From: Oscheius onirici | Lineage: Eukaryota > Nematoda > Chromadorea > Rhabditida > Rhabditidae | Direction of reading: 5' to 3' | Assembly (NCBI GenBank): GCA_932521025.1 | Contig: OW051468.1 | Coordinates: 868,064 to 932,063 of the forward strand | Length of the DNA: 64,000 bases | Notes under the pieces: generated by a model | The model's input: only the letters and a program-made list of their open reading frames with translations | What the model was told of the DNA's origin: nothing | The model's database searches: none | Program-made: the position numbers and the translations under genes | Shown here: piece by piece, positions 45,096 through 56,229 of the stretch | Layout of the letters: each line of letters opens with the position of its first letter | Numbering within the stretch: the first letter of the stretch is position 1

Positions 45096-46645
45096 TTAGA
45101 AAGAAGGATGAGCGTAGGCTCCTCCAGTGGGGGCAGCTGGCTGCTGTTGGTATCCTTGAGCGGGAGCGGGAGCCACGGGTTGCTGGACGGGGGCCTGCTG
45201 AAAGGTTATTGTTCAGACAGAGAGACAGTTACAGTACCTCCTGAGGCTGCTGTTGGTATCCTCCTTGAGCCTGAGCGGGAGCAGCTTCAACTGGAGCCTG
45301 CTGGACGGGGGCCTGTTCAGGAGCAGCCTGAGCGTACTGTCCTCCGGCAGCGGCTTGCTGAGGGACCTCGACCTGCTGAGGAGCGGACTCTACGGGAGCG
45401 GGCTGCTGAGGAGCAGCATAACCTCCCTGCTGAGCAGACTGCTGAGGAGCGGCTTCGACGGGAGCGGGAGCAGCCTGCTGCTGAGGAGCGGCATATCCCT
45501 GAGGAGCAGCCTCGGGCTGGGGAGCGAACTGCTGAGGAGCTGGGGCAGCTTCCTGAGGAGCGTACTGCTGAGGAGCGGGAGCGGCTTCAGGAGCAGGCTG
45601 CTGAGCGTATCCTTGCTGCTGAGGAGCAGGGGCAGCTTCAGGCTGAGGGGCAAACTGCTGGGGAGCGGGAGCGGCCTCAGGCTGGGGAGCAAACTGCTGA
45701 GGAGCGGGAGCAGCCTGCTGGGGAGCGTACTGCTGGACGGGGGCCTGTTGTTGAGGAGCATACTGAGGAATGGCGGGAGCTGGAGCAGCCTGAGGGAATC
45801 CACCGAAGCTGGGAGCTGGAGCAGCTTGAGCATATCCTCCGCTAGGAATCTGAGGAGCGGCCAGAGACAGAGGCTGTCCAGCGGCGGGAGCTCCGAAAGA
45901 GGGAGCAGGTCCAGCTCCGAAAGCTGGGGCCTGAGCGTATCCACCGCTAGGAATCTGGGGAGCCGGGGCCTGGTATCCTCCTCCAATGGGACCGGGAACC
46001 TGAGGAGCGACGGCGTAACCACCTCCGATGGGAGCGGGAGGAGGAGGAGGAGGAGCAGCATAGCTGAAGACAGTCCTTTAAAATTGAGAAAAGAAGACAA
46101 AAACCTGGAGCTGGAGCAGGGAGGGACAGCTGGAGGGCAGCTAGGGGCACTGGGGGCACAGCATCCTCCAGAGGATCCAAGTCCTCCAATGCAGGCCATC
46201 AGCGGCGAGGCGGAAAGCGTCACGAGCAACACCGTACGGATCTGGAAAAATTTTTTTTTTGCAAGAATTCCTTTATTTGTCATTCGGCTATGCTTTAAAA
46301 TTTTGGTTGTCTTATAAGCATAATCAAAAACGGCGTGGCCTCCCTGCCTGAATGGCGCAGTCGGCTAGAATCTCTAGTCAGAAGTCAGAAGGAGGTCAGA
46401 AGTGGTCAGAAGGACCCAAGTTCAATTCCCGGCAAAATAAAATCGTTTTTGCTTTTTTATTTAACTCACTTTTTCAAGTCCAAACACTCATTTCCGAGCT
46501 TAGCAATGTTCTGCAAAGTTATAGCTTTTTTCATTGTCTACAACATTACAGAACATCGTAAAGGCAAAAAATGACTTCTTGGCATAGAAAAGATGGGTCA
46601 AAACGAAAGAAATGGAAAAAGAATAAGGACAGGAAAACCTACCAT
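45096..46645 (-). CDS. Secreted Pro/Gln/Ala/Tyr-rich low-complexity protein
   Basis: Four exons in order: 46645-46643 (ATG only), 46241-46105, 46063-45238 and 45197-45096 (355 aa). The second exon supplies a signal peptide (IRTVLLVTLSASPLMA) then CIGGLGSSGGCCAPSAPSC, a cysteine/glycine motif seen at the start of many nematode cuticle or extracellular proteins. The rest is low-complexity, repeating units such as AAPAPQQFAPQPE, AQQGGYAAPQ and QIPSGGYAQ, with regular Tyr that could be cross-linked. A structural, extracellular-matrix role is inferred. The ATG exon ends at the start codon and follows GATTTCAG. A TATA-like TATTTAAG lies at 46706-46699. AATAAA (minus) is at 44919-44914. Intron 1 contains a SINE and a hairpin repeat. 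Confidence 0.82.
46340..46600 (+). repeat. SINE-like unit: tRNA-like head plus AAAGTTGTAG hairpin
   Basis: The head GAATGGCGCAGTCGGCTAGA and CAAGTTCAATTCCCGGC (46348-46434) are A- and B-box-like, separated by GTCAGAAG repeats. The hairpin follows at 46503-46556. It lies in intron 1 of the low-complexity protein gene, antisense to it. Confidence 0.7.
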
Positions 46646-46698
46646 GCTGAAATCTGTTGGAGTGTGTGAGAGATGACTGTTGAGATGCCCTTGGCTGG

Positions 46699-46706
46699 CT
46701 TAAATA
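46699..46706 (-). promoter_or_regulatory. TATA-like box of the low-complexity protein gene
   Basis: TATTTAAG on the minus strand, 54 nt upstream of the ATG at 46645. Confidence 0.5.
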
Positions 46707-47184
46707 CGCCTATCACCTGCTATCCGCAACCCGACAGCACCGCCCCCAGCAAAACGCCGCCGGCTATTCGGAGACGGCGACAAAAAGAGATGCCTGACGA
46801 CGATCACCGATACTAGCCAGAGCTTGTACGAAAAGACATGGCAACAAAAAAGTTCGGAAACTGTCTGGATCAGAAATTGTTCCGTTCCAATTCGACAGGG
46901 GCAGTCTCTGCCTCACTCTTACTGAGGACAGATAGTATGAGACAACAGTTTCTGCCTATCTCTGTCCTCTTGGATTTTCCAGTAGGACAAGTCAGCCTCC
47001 CTGTTCAATTGAACTGTCTGGAAATCAAGAGTCTCTTTGTTCCCTAAATCTACCAGAAGACAGAGAGACTACTGATAAGTAATTCGGATAGAACTGAAAG
47101 AAAATGACAGTTAGGTGAGAGTCATGTAGAGGGGACGAGACTAGATATCATACTGAGAAAGAGATAAGAACAGAGACTGAACAG

Positions 47185-47354
47185 TATACTTGGGCGAATC
47201 GACTCGACTCGAGATGAGATGGTACTCGAGTCCGACTCGACTCGGACTCGAATCCGGACTCGACTCAGATTCGAATCCAACTCGGACTCGACTTGACTTG
47301 ACTCGAGTCGACCTGGTCCACGAGTCAAGATTTTTGACTCGACGCCCAAGTATA
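47185..47354. mobile_element. hAT-like foldback element with GACTCGA-word arms (copy 2)
   Basis: TATACTTGGGCG at the left, CGCCCAAGTATA at the right; a perfect 8-bp duplication CTGAACAG at 47177-47184 and 47355-47362. The interior is almost entirely GACTCGA words; it lacks the AT-rich core of copy 1. Confidence 0.88.
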
Positions 47355-48518
47355 CTGAACAGTCCCTGTCTCTGTTTCTGTATAGCCCTGTCTCTCTCTG
47401 ACTCCCTGTCTCTCTGTCTTTTTGTCTCCCTGTCCCCTTGATTCTCTGTCCCTCTGACTCTCTGTCCACCTGACTCTCTGACTCTCTGTCTCTCTGTCTC
47501 CCTGGCTCTCTCTGTCCCTCCGTCTCTGTGACTCTCTGTCCATCACCATTCCTCTTCAGTATCATGTCCACTAGAAAAGTGAAACATCAGATACAGTCCA
47601 GACAACGCGTTTCACTCTTCCTCTAAACTTTTTCCTCCAGATCTAACTTTCTCCATATTCATTTCAGTTTTCCACTTTTTGATCCCAGGTGAAATGGAGT
47701 CATTTGCACTTTCCGCTTCAGGTAACAGACAGAACCAATGGAATGTCTTTCGATCCGATCCCCACCGATAAATTAGCTGTCAGCAGCTTCTGTAGTACAC
47801 TCGGTTCCGGGAAGCTTGAAGGATTAGAAGTTTGATTATCTGTGACAGAGAATTTTTTCCTTTTTTTCTATCTCTCTCACCTTTCTCTTCAAAAAACCTT
47901 GTGTCAGAATGATGCCTTTTTATGTCCTTCCCCCGGTCCAAGGGCATCTCCACACTTTCTCTGCCATAGATAGAGACAAGCTGACAGGCATCTAATGGCC
48001 CGTTTCACTCTGGTATCTCTCTCTCTACGGCGGTTGCGACACATCGTCCTCGAATCCCGCCGGATGGCACGTCCTGGTTTGGGGGGTAGACACGCTTAGC
48101 GGGTTCGAAACGGGATCGGGGTGACGCAACAGGTGGCTATGGCTAAAAACAATGGAGACAAATTCCACGATGGCGTAAGGTGACTTCCGACGAGGGGCGA
48201 ATAGGGCGGTGTCCATCGGGAGAGAGACTGGATCTCGAACCAAAGTGATCAGTGGGGGGGGGGGAGAGACAGACAGACAGAGAGACTGAGAGACAGAGAG
48301 GGGCAGAGGGACAGAGAGACTGAGAGTCAGAGGGACAGACTGTAACTCTCGGTTACTGCACCTAGACCTGGCTCCGGGCCGGGCCGGAGATTTCAGGCCT
48401 GGGCCCGGTCCCCAGACTTGGCCGTCGGACGGGGATCAGTCGAAAAATTATCAAAAATATAGCTGGTCATATTCTAGTGTTTTTTAGCATATTTTAGAAC
48501 TAAATACAAGAATAGTAA

Positions 48519-48766
48519 TCTCTCTACTACTAAAGCGCAATGGTGTCTGTTGTGGACTGTTTATTTGTTTGTTTGTCCATGGCCACGAGATTCGCCTGGA
48601 CAAGTCAGAAATTGTCAGGATTAGAGTCACTTTTGGACTTGGAGTTTGTTGAGCGAAGATGAGCTTTGTCAAAGGTCAAGTTGGGTGAGCATTCAGAATC
48701 TAGGCGTTTGCTTTGTATGCTTTAGCGCCGCAGGCGCCAGGGCGGCGAAAGCCGTCGTAGACGGTA
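48519..48766 (+). mobile_element. Helitron-like insertion
   Basis: It interrupts the MITE core exactly between AATAGTAAT and GTTATATTTTGC, which are nearly contiguous in copies 1 and 2. The left end TCTCTCTACTACTAAAGCG resembles Helitron 5' ends (TCTCTACTA). Near the right end is the hairpin CGGCGAAAGCCG. I do not see a clear CTRR terminus, so the class is tentative. Confidence 0.5.
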
Positions 48767-48867
48767 ATGTTATATTTTGCTGACATTTTTCACCAAAATT
48801 TTTCATCAAATATGAAAAAATGCACGTTTCGGTCAAAAAACACCCTTTTTTCTAAAATAAGGTTTGC

Positions 48868-49120
48868 GACACCCTTCCAGGGCTAAAGTTACCTACTATC
48901 CCCCTTTTCCCCTTGCCCTGAACCACTTGAAAACCGTTTCTGTATGTGAACTACCGAATGCAGAAGCAAAGTCTTCCAATACTGACTTGTCTAAACTTGT
49001 TACACTAACCCTTTCTCCATAATTGTGGGCACAAATTGCTCCATTTTGATTACCAATTAAAGCTTCAGACACACACATACACACACATAGGGACGCGAGA
49101 GCATTTCTAAGTGGATTTTT
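48868..49120. repeat. Dispersed repeat, AAGGTTTGCRAC family (copy 2)
   Basis: It starts AAGGTTTGCGACACCCTTCC and includes TTTTGATTACCAATTAAAGC and an (AC)n run. Same ends as 38925-39205. Nested in the hAT-like element. Confidence 0.65.
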
Positions 49121-49679
49121 CAATGGCCCGCGGGCCTGGATTTTCAGGCCCAGGTCCGTCAGCATGGTCTAACTGCACCAATTAATTTCTGGACAAACTA
49201 CAGACAATTTTTGTCTTTTTCTCTCCCGCCTCTCCTCCCATCTCATAACCCTGACGAAATGGCAGCTAAAAGCTGGGTTCAACAGCCGGTTTCCAATGCC
49301 TCGAGGGGATGAATTTCACAGCTCATTGGATGGCTTGTTGGAGAAGGGCCAAGGTTCTCTCTCGCTCCCAGTCTGAACTGTCTGTCTGGCTGAAAAAGAA
49401 ACCGGAGGGGGAGAGAGCATTTTTGACTAATGGCCCGAATATAATCTATTGGCTGGGAGAAGATCAAACCGAGTCAGGTTCTATGATAATCAAGGACAGT
49501 TATCAAATCGAATTGGCGTCTTTGGAAAAGAGCTGGATTTTGGCTGGACGGAGATTTGGCGACAACAATAAACAAGAAGGACCATCTCACAGATTCTGGT
49601 TGACATCAAATGACAGGAACTCAGAGAGTCGGAGAGACTGGTACTGTGACTGTCCAATAGACAAGGGGGATAGGTAGTG

Positions 49680-50760
49680 AACTCTTACTTGACTCATACT
49701 CTTCATTTGGATAGTCAAACAGTATCAGTCAAGTTCAGAGTTCAGTTCCTCACTGTCTCTCTACTGGACTGTAGGTGACTGGTACTGTACTCTTACAGTA
49801 TGTAGTGTTGAACCCACCTGACTCTTCCTCTGGATGTCTAGTCCAGAAGTCAGGTTCACGGTAGTATTTGCTACCAGAATCCAATATACAGACTACCTGA
49901 CTCATACACTTCCTCTGGACGTCTAGATGAGTAGTCAGGTTCAGTCACTCTTATGTCTCGGTCATTTTCTGAACTGATACTGTACTCTTACCGTACCCCT
50001 TGTTTTCAGAACTTCAGTCAGTTGACTCTCGAACACACAGAGATTCTGATCTAAAGACTATGGTTCGATTGACTCATACTCTTTCTCAGCTCAGTCGTCA
50101 GTTTCTGTCACTTTTCTGAACAGCCATACTGTACTCTTACATTAATTCTAGGGTAGAGTCTGTACTCTTTCAGATATCCAAGAGAGTGGTCAAGCTACCT
50201 TTACAGAAACTCTTAATGTCTTACAGTAGCACCAGAACTGTCCAAAAGAAAGATAAAATAACCTAAAACTGATTACTGTACTGGATTACTTGAACTGGAC
50301 ACTCAATCAGTAGTATACGTCGTTTCATACTGACTCAATCAGTAGAGTTCAGTTCAGACTGTTGAGTCAGCTCAGGCAGAGTATGAGTCTCTCGACCACT
50401 AATACTCTCTTTGGATGTCCTCTTCAGTTCTAGACAATTTTGGAATAATTGAAAACTAATTTTGTTGGTTACAGTATACTGGATCCTCAGATTCTGAACT
50501 ATTATCAGAGTAAGAGTCTCTCTACTGTATCTTTCTCAGGATATCCAGTCCAGGTTCAGACACTCTTTTTCACTAGTGAAAAACCCATACTGTTCAAACA
50601 GACTACTGAAACTAATTACTGTAGATCTCTCTGGATATGAAAGACTACTGACTACTGTAGGATTACTAGGTATAGATACTCAATCAGTGCCGTTGTCAGA
50701 GTATGAGTCTTTTGACTCATACTCTCTCTGGATATCCAGACCAGATGCTCCTCTTTTCTG
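49680..50760. repeat. Degenerate satellite: GACTCATACTCTC / ACTGTACTCTTACAGTA
   Basis: About 1 kb of irregular units mixing GACTCATACTCTCT, GGATATCCAG/GGATGTCTAG, CAGTACTCTTACAGTA-like and AGTCAGGTTCAG words. The same vocabulary returns at 56230-57010, 57490-57560 and 59750-60310. No ORF of interest. Confidence 0.7.
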
Positions 50761-51037
50761 AACTTTCCCTCCAAAAACCTGGTTTTTAGTCGTAAATCAA
50801 AGCCGCCTGAAGGACTCCGGAAAATTGCAAACGTTCGTTTATTGCCGTCGACATATCTCTCCCCTCTCCCAGAACCCGTTCTGATGCCAAGTAGAAAATC
50901 CCCGCGCCGCCGCCGTCGTCAGAAAAAAGTCCGGGATCCAATCCAATTGGCACAGATGAAACATTGGAAATTGGTCCAGGAACTGGCTTTCGAGGGGACT
51001 TTATTTACAAGGAATTTTTTGGGGGCAAAGTGTGAAT

Positions 51038-52226
51038 TTATTCGTCTTCTTCGTCGTCCCCAAAGGACAAGAGCCGGCTCTGTGGTTTTGGCGCCTCTTT
51101 TCGGTCGTCTTTCTTCTTCTTTTCGTCAACCTGAACATTTTTTTGACGTTTTTAAAGGACGGAAACTGGCATCCTCAGAGCCATCAGCTGCTCGCTTCAC
51201 CGGCTTCTTGAATACGATCTTCCCGTCGGCGATTTTCTGGTCTGAAAATAGCGAGGATTAGAGGTTTTTGAAATATTAGTAGACCTTTAAAATGCTCGCT
51301 ACGAGACTCGTATAACGTGCAAAAGTTGGATACTCCGCCAGGTAGGCAGCCAAATCAATTTTTTTAGGTTAGAGTCTAAAAATGGCTCGGCCACCACGTC
51401 ATATTTGTGGCAACGGAGCTTCTTTGTTCATTCTTGCACATAAATACTGAAGATAAATGCTAAAGCGAGCCAATATATCATCTTTTGACCGGGTGATGGC
51501 GTTGCAAGGCTTGCCAAGATCCATTAAAATTCTGCTAAAAAAGGCCAAAAAATTAAGCGAGCAAGTGCAGAGAACGTCTCTTAGACTTCAAGCTGCGGAT
51601 TTGTGCCTAAAATTAAAATTTTTTGGGTCTGTACTGTAGCAGTAAAATTGAAAACGCAGCAAATTGATGCTGAATGTGAAAAAGTACAAGTTAGGCAAGT
51701 ATTTCAGGTATTTTTGAGTCAAAAGTTGCTGATTCTGGTGTTTTCATAGGCGCTGCTCACAAAAGAAGCTGTTACGAGGATAACAAGCTTCGAAATATGA
51801 AGAAATAGCAAAAAACGGGTCGGCACAACATAAAGGAAGAAAAACTTGCCATCTTCCTCCTTCTGCTTGGCATCTAGGGCCTTTTTCACGTCTTCCTGGC
51901 TCATATCCGTCTCTGGGTTGAGAACTACAACCTAAACATCGTATAAAATTATATAATGTCAAATTTCAACCAACCTGAGGCCTGTCTTCTTCCCGCAACC
52001 TCAGCAGCTCCGATTCTGGCGTATCGGCATCGTGGGAAGGTCCTTCGTCGGAAAACTGAAGCTACTTTTTCGAAAAATATAGCTAAAAAAAACCTACTTT
52101 ATCCTCCAATTTCGGTGCTTCCTTGTATCCGAGCTTTTTCTTCATTTCCTTGATAAATGCCGGCTCTTCCTGCTCGATAAAGTGAAGACCAGCCTTTTCC
52201 TTGTAGGTGAGCTTCTTTTCGGCCAT
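51038..52226 (-). CDS. KIAA1143 homologue (conserved small nuclear-type protein)
   Basis: Five exons in order: 52226-52098, 52055-51975, 51931-51850, 51241-51201 and 51130-51038 (141 aa; the human protein is 154). Function is unknown. Shared blocks are EPAFIKEMKKKLGYKE near the N-terminus, RPQVVVLNPE then SQEDVKKALDAK, DGKIVFKKP, and the C-terminal SRLLSFGDDEEDE. Exon 3 is joined with a GC-AG intron (donor GATG/GCAAGT), because the GT two bases later breaks the frame. The last intron is set at GTGAAG to keep phase; a longer exon 4 ending AADGSEDA is attractive by homology but leads to a stop. The ATG follows AGTTTCAG by nine bases. AATAAA (minus) is at 50844-50839. Confidence 0.82.
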
Positions 52227-52427
52227 TTTTTGTATCTGAAACTTGAAAAAATTACAGAAAATGGAGACAAATAAGCCAAGAAATGAAGAAAGCAAAATGA
52301 ACTGGAATTTTAAAGAATTTGCGAAAGTGGCGCCGAAAAAGTACGCAACTGCGTACGCGTTCAGTTTTGAATGTAAGCAGTTTTTGTTTCGTATTTTTGA
52401 AGGCCAAGAACTCATTTTTAATATTTC

Positions 52428-52482
52428 TGATGTTTCACAAAGTTGTAGATCTTGACAAAAGCTACAACTTTGTAGAACAAAA
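52428..52482. repeat. AAAGTTGTAG hairpin copy upstream of KIAA1143
   Basis: TTTCACAAAGTTGTAG pairs with CTACAACTTTGTAGAAC. Confidence 0.7.
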
Positions 52483-53686
52483 AAAAGATAGAAGATGGTG
52501 TCTTCCTGTCTAAAATAGACAAATGAAAAACACTCCTGGAAATCCCTCAAAGTGTCAACACCTGCCGATCCCCATGTTAGCGGATAGAAATGGCCTGGCC
52601 CCATAACTAGCGGGTAGTCTCTGATTAATGGCCGTCGAGCATCTACATCGGTCTTTGAATTGATTCACCTCTCGCATGAAGGACGAATTGGCCGGCACTA
52701 ATATCCGACTTGGTTTTGGGAGAAAGGCTGAGGGACAGGGAGACAGAGAGACTGCGAGACACAGGGATCGAGGGACAGAGAGACATAGACAGGATTCCAT
52801 CTTCAGTACCAGACTCAGACTTCTCTTCCCGCTATCAGTGCCAAAAAGTCGAGTGCTGTCGTCCTCTCGATCCGCCCTGTAATTCTCTCTCTCTCACTCT
52901 CTCCCGACCAACAAAGCAAGCCAACCGGCGCTCAGGTCCAATCGATTGAAAACTGAGAAACGCCTCCGGCCAATTTCAGCCAAGACAACAACAGAGCTGT
53001 GACGGAACGAGGATGAGTCAATCACGGTCTCTCTATAATAAGCTCAGTTTTCCGTGGCCAGCATTTTTCTCTAATGCTAGTGTGTGACGGAAGCAAGCCA
53101 TTCGACTGAGAAGAAGGACACTGCAAGAAAAGGGATGAGATTGTTGTTTGCACCGACTCCTGTTTTTCAATGGGGCTCTCATTCTGGCAAACTATTCTGG
53201 AATACTTGATCGGTCGTTTTCTTATGCTATCCTATTAGAATGAGTCGATTTGAGCCTGTCCCTCTGTCCTCTGTTCTCTGTCCCTTTCATCTTTTGTGTC
53301 CCTCTCTGACTCATCCCTTGATCTGTCTCTCTCTGTCCTGTTAGTTGCTGCTATTGGCCGGAGGTGACCCCTAATCGTCGCCCCGTCCTTTTGCTTGCTG
53401 CGCTCATAACCTATCCACCGCACACTGACTGACTTACCAGCTAAATTCTCTCCTCTTGACTCCCCGTCTCCTCCGAGTCTGGACAACCTGACCAATTGAC
53501 TAATTAACAATTCAGGAGGTTCTCCCTCACTCTCTTGTCTCTGAGCGATCGGGTAGAGAGAAAGAGGAGGCCATGTGTCCTTTATTTACCCGATAAAATG
53601 TGTCGACGAGTGTCACGGCATTGCCCCCTTCCAAAACCGCTGCCGGGCTAAGGCGCCATGAACGCGTCATAACTGCTAAAACTTTG

Positions 53687-54125
53687 ACTCAGGGAGTCAA
53701 CAGGACCCTTTTTTCGGTACTTTGGTAATACACATAATACCTTTGCCAAAAACCAATTACTGACATTGTTACCATTATTTATTCTTTGAAGCAATTGAGC
53801 AAATGCGATTATGGTACAAAATTTTATTATTCTAAGAGTCATTGAAGACAGTATTCTGGACGGGTTTCTCGAAGTTGTATTTGTGGTTGATTTTGAAGTG
53901 GTCGAAGCCTTCCTTTTCGATTAACTCGTCCGGTAGCCTGCTCAACAATCGGAATAAATGGTTGTACCGTCCAGAATATATGACTTTTAGAATAATAAAA
54001 TTTTGTACCTTAATTGCTTTTGCTCAATTGCTTCAAACAATAAATAATGGTAACAATGTCAGTAATTGGTTTTTGGCAAAGGTATTCCGTGTATTACCAA
54101 AGTACCCTTTTTTCTTGTCAAGGGA
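53687..54125. mobile_element. Long inverted-repeat MITE
   Basis: Arms of about 190 bp: GTCAACAGGACCCTTTTTT, TTTGGTAATACAC and CCAAAAACCAATTACTGAC on the left are mirrored on the right (GTCAGTAATTGGTTTTTGG, GTGTATTACCAAAG, CTTGTCAAGG). The loop carries TATTCTGGACGGG and CCGTCCAGAATA as the inner stem. No ORF of interest. Confidence 0.85.
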
Positions 54126-54997
54126 TACAGAGAGACTGTCCAGTTCTGAACTCTCTACTGATCCTTGTCCTGATGTCTCTCTCTGAGCAGTATCCCTTTT
54201 CATTGTCTAACGCTTTCCGATCAGTTTCCAGTAGTTTCTACCCATCCTCTGACTCTTAAACTGTCTTTGTCTCCCTGTCACTTTCTCCAGACTCTCAGTT
54301 TCTCCAGTCAACTCTCTTCAGAACAGCTTTCATCTAGATAGAGAGACAGAGAGTCTTGACTGTCTCTGTACTCATACTCTGTGCTCTGGAAAGAATTATA
54401 GGAAAGACGAGAGAGACCCAGCCCCGTTGCTGTACCGATAGAAATCCCTACCAGTTACTGTCAACAATGTAATTTAAAAACATCCTCAGTTTGTCTAATC
54501 TCTCCCAAATCTCCTCTTCTTCTCAAGGAAGGCAAAATGTGCACTTTTGTTTACGCCTGACATGTTCACACTCGAAAATGCTCTCTGTCTGAGTCTCTCT
54601 CTCATGAGTAAAGCTTGTTTGTCCCTCTGATTCTCATCCCCTTTCAGTCTTACTGCCCAATCTGAGAGTCAGACAATGGAAGTTTCTTCGGGTTTCCAAA
54701 GAGATTGATTAAAATTTTGTCTCCCCAAATTTTTGGCAGTCTGCCAGGAAATGACTCTTACCAAATCCCATATTCGAAGCTTCTGGTCTCATTTGTTTTC
54801 AGTCCTCTTGTGTTTATCCAGGCATATAGCGCGAATCGGGGACCCGAGGAGACTGCTACTTGATATTCCTGCGAATTGAGTCCTAACCCCCGTCGTCTCT
54901 TCACTCTCAGCTTCTTTATTGAGAAGTTCGGTTCAGAGACAAACTATTGGAACAGTCCCATTTCTTCCTCTTTCGCTCTTGACTCATTCGAGCAGTT

Positions 54998-55118
54998 CTC
55001 CCCACTTTCTCTCTTTCTCTCACTGTTATCGAACAGAACAGTGTGTGTCCTTTTCTCACCCTATTGCCCCCCTTGCATAGGCAATGATCTCACCTGTGTA
55101 CAGAGAGACAGAGAGTGA
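54998..55118 (+). repeat. Direct repeat, copy 1 (CACTGTTATCGAACAGAAC)
   Basis: Nearly identical to 55650-55760: shares CTCTCACTGTTATCGAAC, CTTTTCTCACCCTATT and CTTGCATAGGCAATGATCTC. The pair brackets the small element at 55309-55513. Confidence 0.8.
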
Positions 55119-55308
55119 GTGAGTTGCGGTTTGTTTTGATAGCTGTATCCCAAGCGGGTCAGCCATTTAATACTCCTTGCAACTGTCTCTATATCCTTCA
55201 GTTTCTCAATCTGTCAGTCTCTCTGTCTCTGACTCTGATTCTGACTTTCCGACCCTCTGCCTCTCTCAGTTTCTTACTGTCTGTCCCCTTGTCTCCCTGT
55301 CTCGGGTT

Positions 55309-55513
55309 AGGGACTTTTCTTAGAAAAAATTTCTAAGAAAAGTCACGGTCGAAGTTTACCGCCACTTTTCTTAGAAAAAATTTTCTACCGAAAATTATGG
55401 CGTGGTTTTCTTTCGAACTTTTTTCAAAATATTTTTATGGTACCCTGCTTGTAATCATACAGCGACTACGTTGCCAAAAAAAATATATAAAAGAAATAAC
55501 GGTCCCTAACCCC
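55309..55513. mobile_element. Small foldback element (GTTAGGGAC tips)
   Basis: GGTTAGGGAC on the left and GTCCCTAAC on the right. Inside, ACTTTTCTTAGAAA and TTTCTAAGAAAAGT form a perfect hairpin at 55312-55342. Non-coding. Confidence 0.7.
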
Positions 55514-55649
55514 CCTGTCCCTCTGTCACTCTCTCTCTGTCCCCCTGTCGACCGTCTCCCTCTCTTTGTCTCTCTGACTCTTTGTCTCCCTGTCTCTCTC
55601 AGTGTCTCTGTCTCTTTTTCTCTCTCCCTCTCGTCTCTCTGCCCTTCTG

Positions 55650-55760
55650 ACTCTCTTTCTCTCACTGTTATCGAACGGAACAGTGTGTGCCCTTTTCTCA
55701 CCCTATTACCCCCTTGCATAGGCAATGATCTCACCTGTGTACAGAGAGACAGAGAGTGAG
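55650..55760 (+). repeat. Direct repeat, copy 2
   Basis: Second copy of the 110-bp unit at 54998-55118, differing by a few substitutions (GAACGG for GAACAG, GTGCCC for GTGTCC). Confidence 0.8.
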
Positions 55761-56229
55761 TGACTCTCTGACTCTCTGTTCCCCTGTCCCCCTGTCTCTC
55801 AGTCTTTCTGTCTTTTTGTCCCCCTATCTTCCTGTCCCCATGTCTATCTGTCCATCTGTCTCACTATCCCCTCCCCCCATTCTCATTGCTCCTCTCCCTT
55901 TCATTCGACCTCAATCAAACCACCATATTCTGCTCCGTCTGCTCATGAGGAGTCGGCCGAGCTCCAATTTGATATATAAAGTCGCCATGGCTAAGTTTTT
56001 GGCCGCGGCAGGGGGCCAGGCGGCGGCGATAATCATACAAATTCTTCTCCACAACCAACACACAAGAGAGTGTGGAGGGGAGGGCGGCCTCTGCTGGGGG
56101 CTGCAGCAAGAGCACACCAGCAGGCAGCCTTTCGGAGTGAGAGAGAGAGGCCCCGAAATCAATATACGTTGTGTTGCCCTCTCTTTTCTCGGCCAAAAGA
56201 AAGGGATCTCAGGTTGAACTGTCTGTCCC

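Larger units (their letters stand above)
48363..49171. mobile_element. hAT-like foldback element, TAGACATGGCT family (copy 3, with nested insertions)
   Basis: It starts TAGACCTGGCTCCGGGCC and ends CAGCATGGTCTA, with a perfect 8-bp duplication ACTGCACC at 48355-48362 and 49172-49179. It is inverted relative to copies 1-2. Two insertions enlarge it: a Helitron-like piece (about 48519-48766) and an AAGGTTTGCRAC repeat (48868-49120). Confidence 0.85.
46720..50835. other. Gene-poor interval with many repeats
   Basis: Contains two hAT-like elements (47185-47354 and 48363-49171), a pyrimidine tract (47360-47560), a short G-run and purine tract (48254-48345) and the tandem-like GACTCATACTCTC region (49680-50760). 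The frame 49309-49677 (122 codons) has no motif or splice context I recognise and is not called. Confidence 0.5.

Noticed and set aside
45253..46317. 354-codon plus-strand frame and 297-codon alternative minus-strand frame
   Set aside because: Both are shadows of the Pro/Gln/Ala-rich gene. Serine- or leucine-only translations of the CTGCTGAGGAGC repeats have no motif or splice support.
49309..49677. 122-codon plus-strand frame
   Set aside because: No recognisable motif, splice partner or promoter; chance length is plausible.
50842..51261. 139-codon plus-strand frame
   Set aside because: Shadow over the last two exons and 3' end of the minus-strand KIAA1143 homologue.
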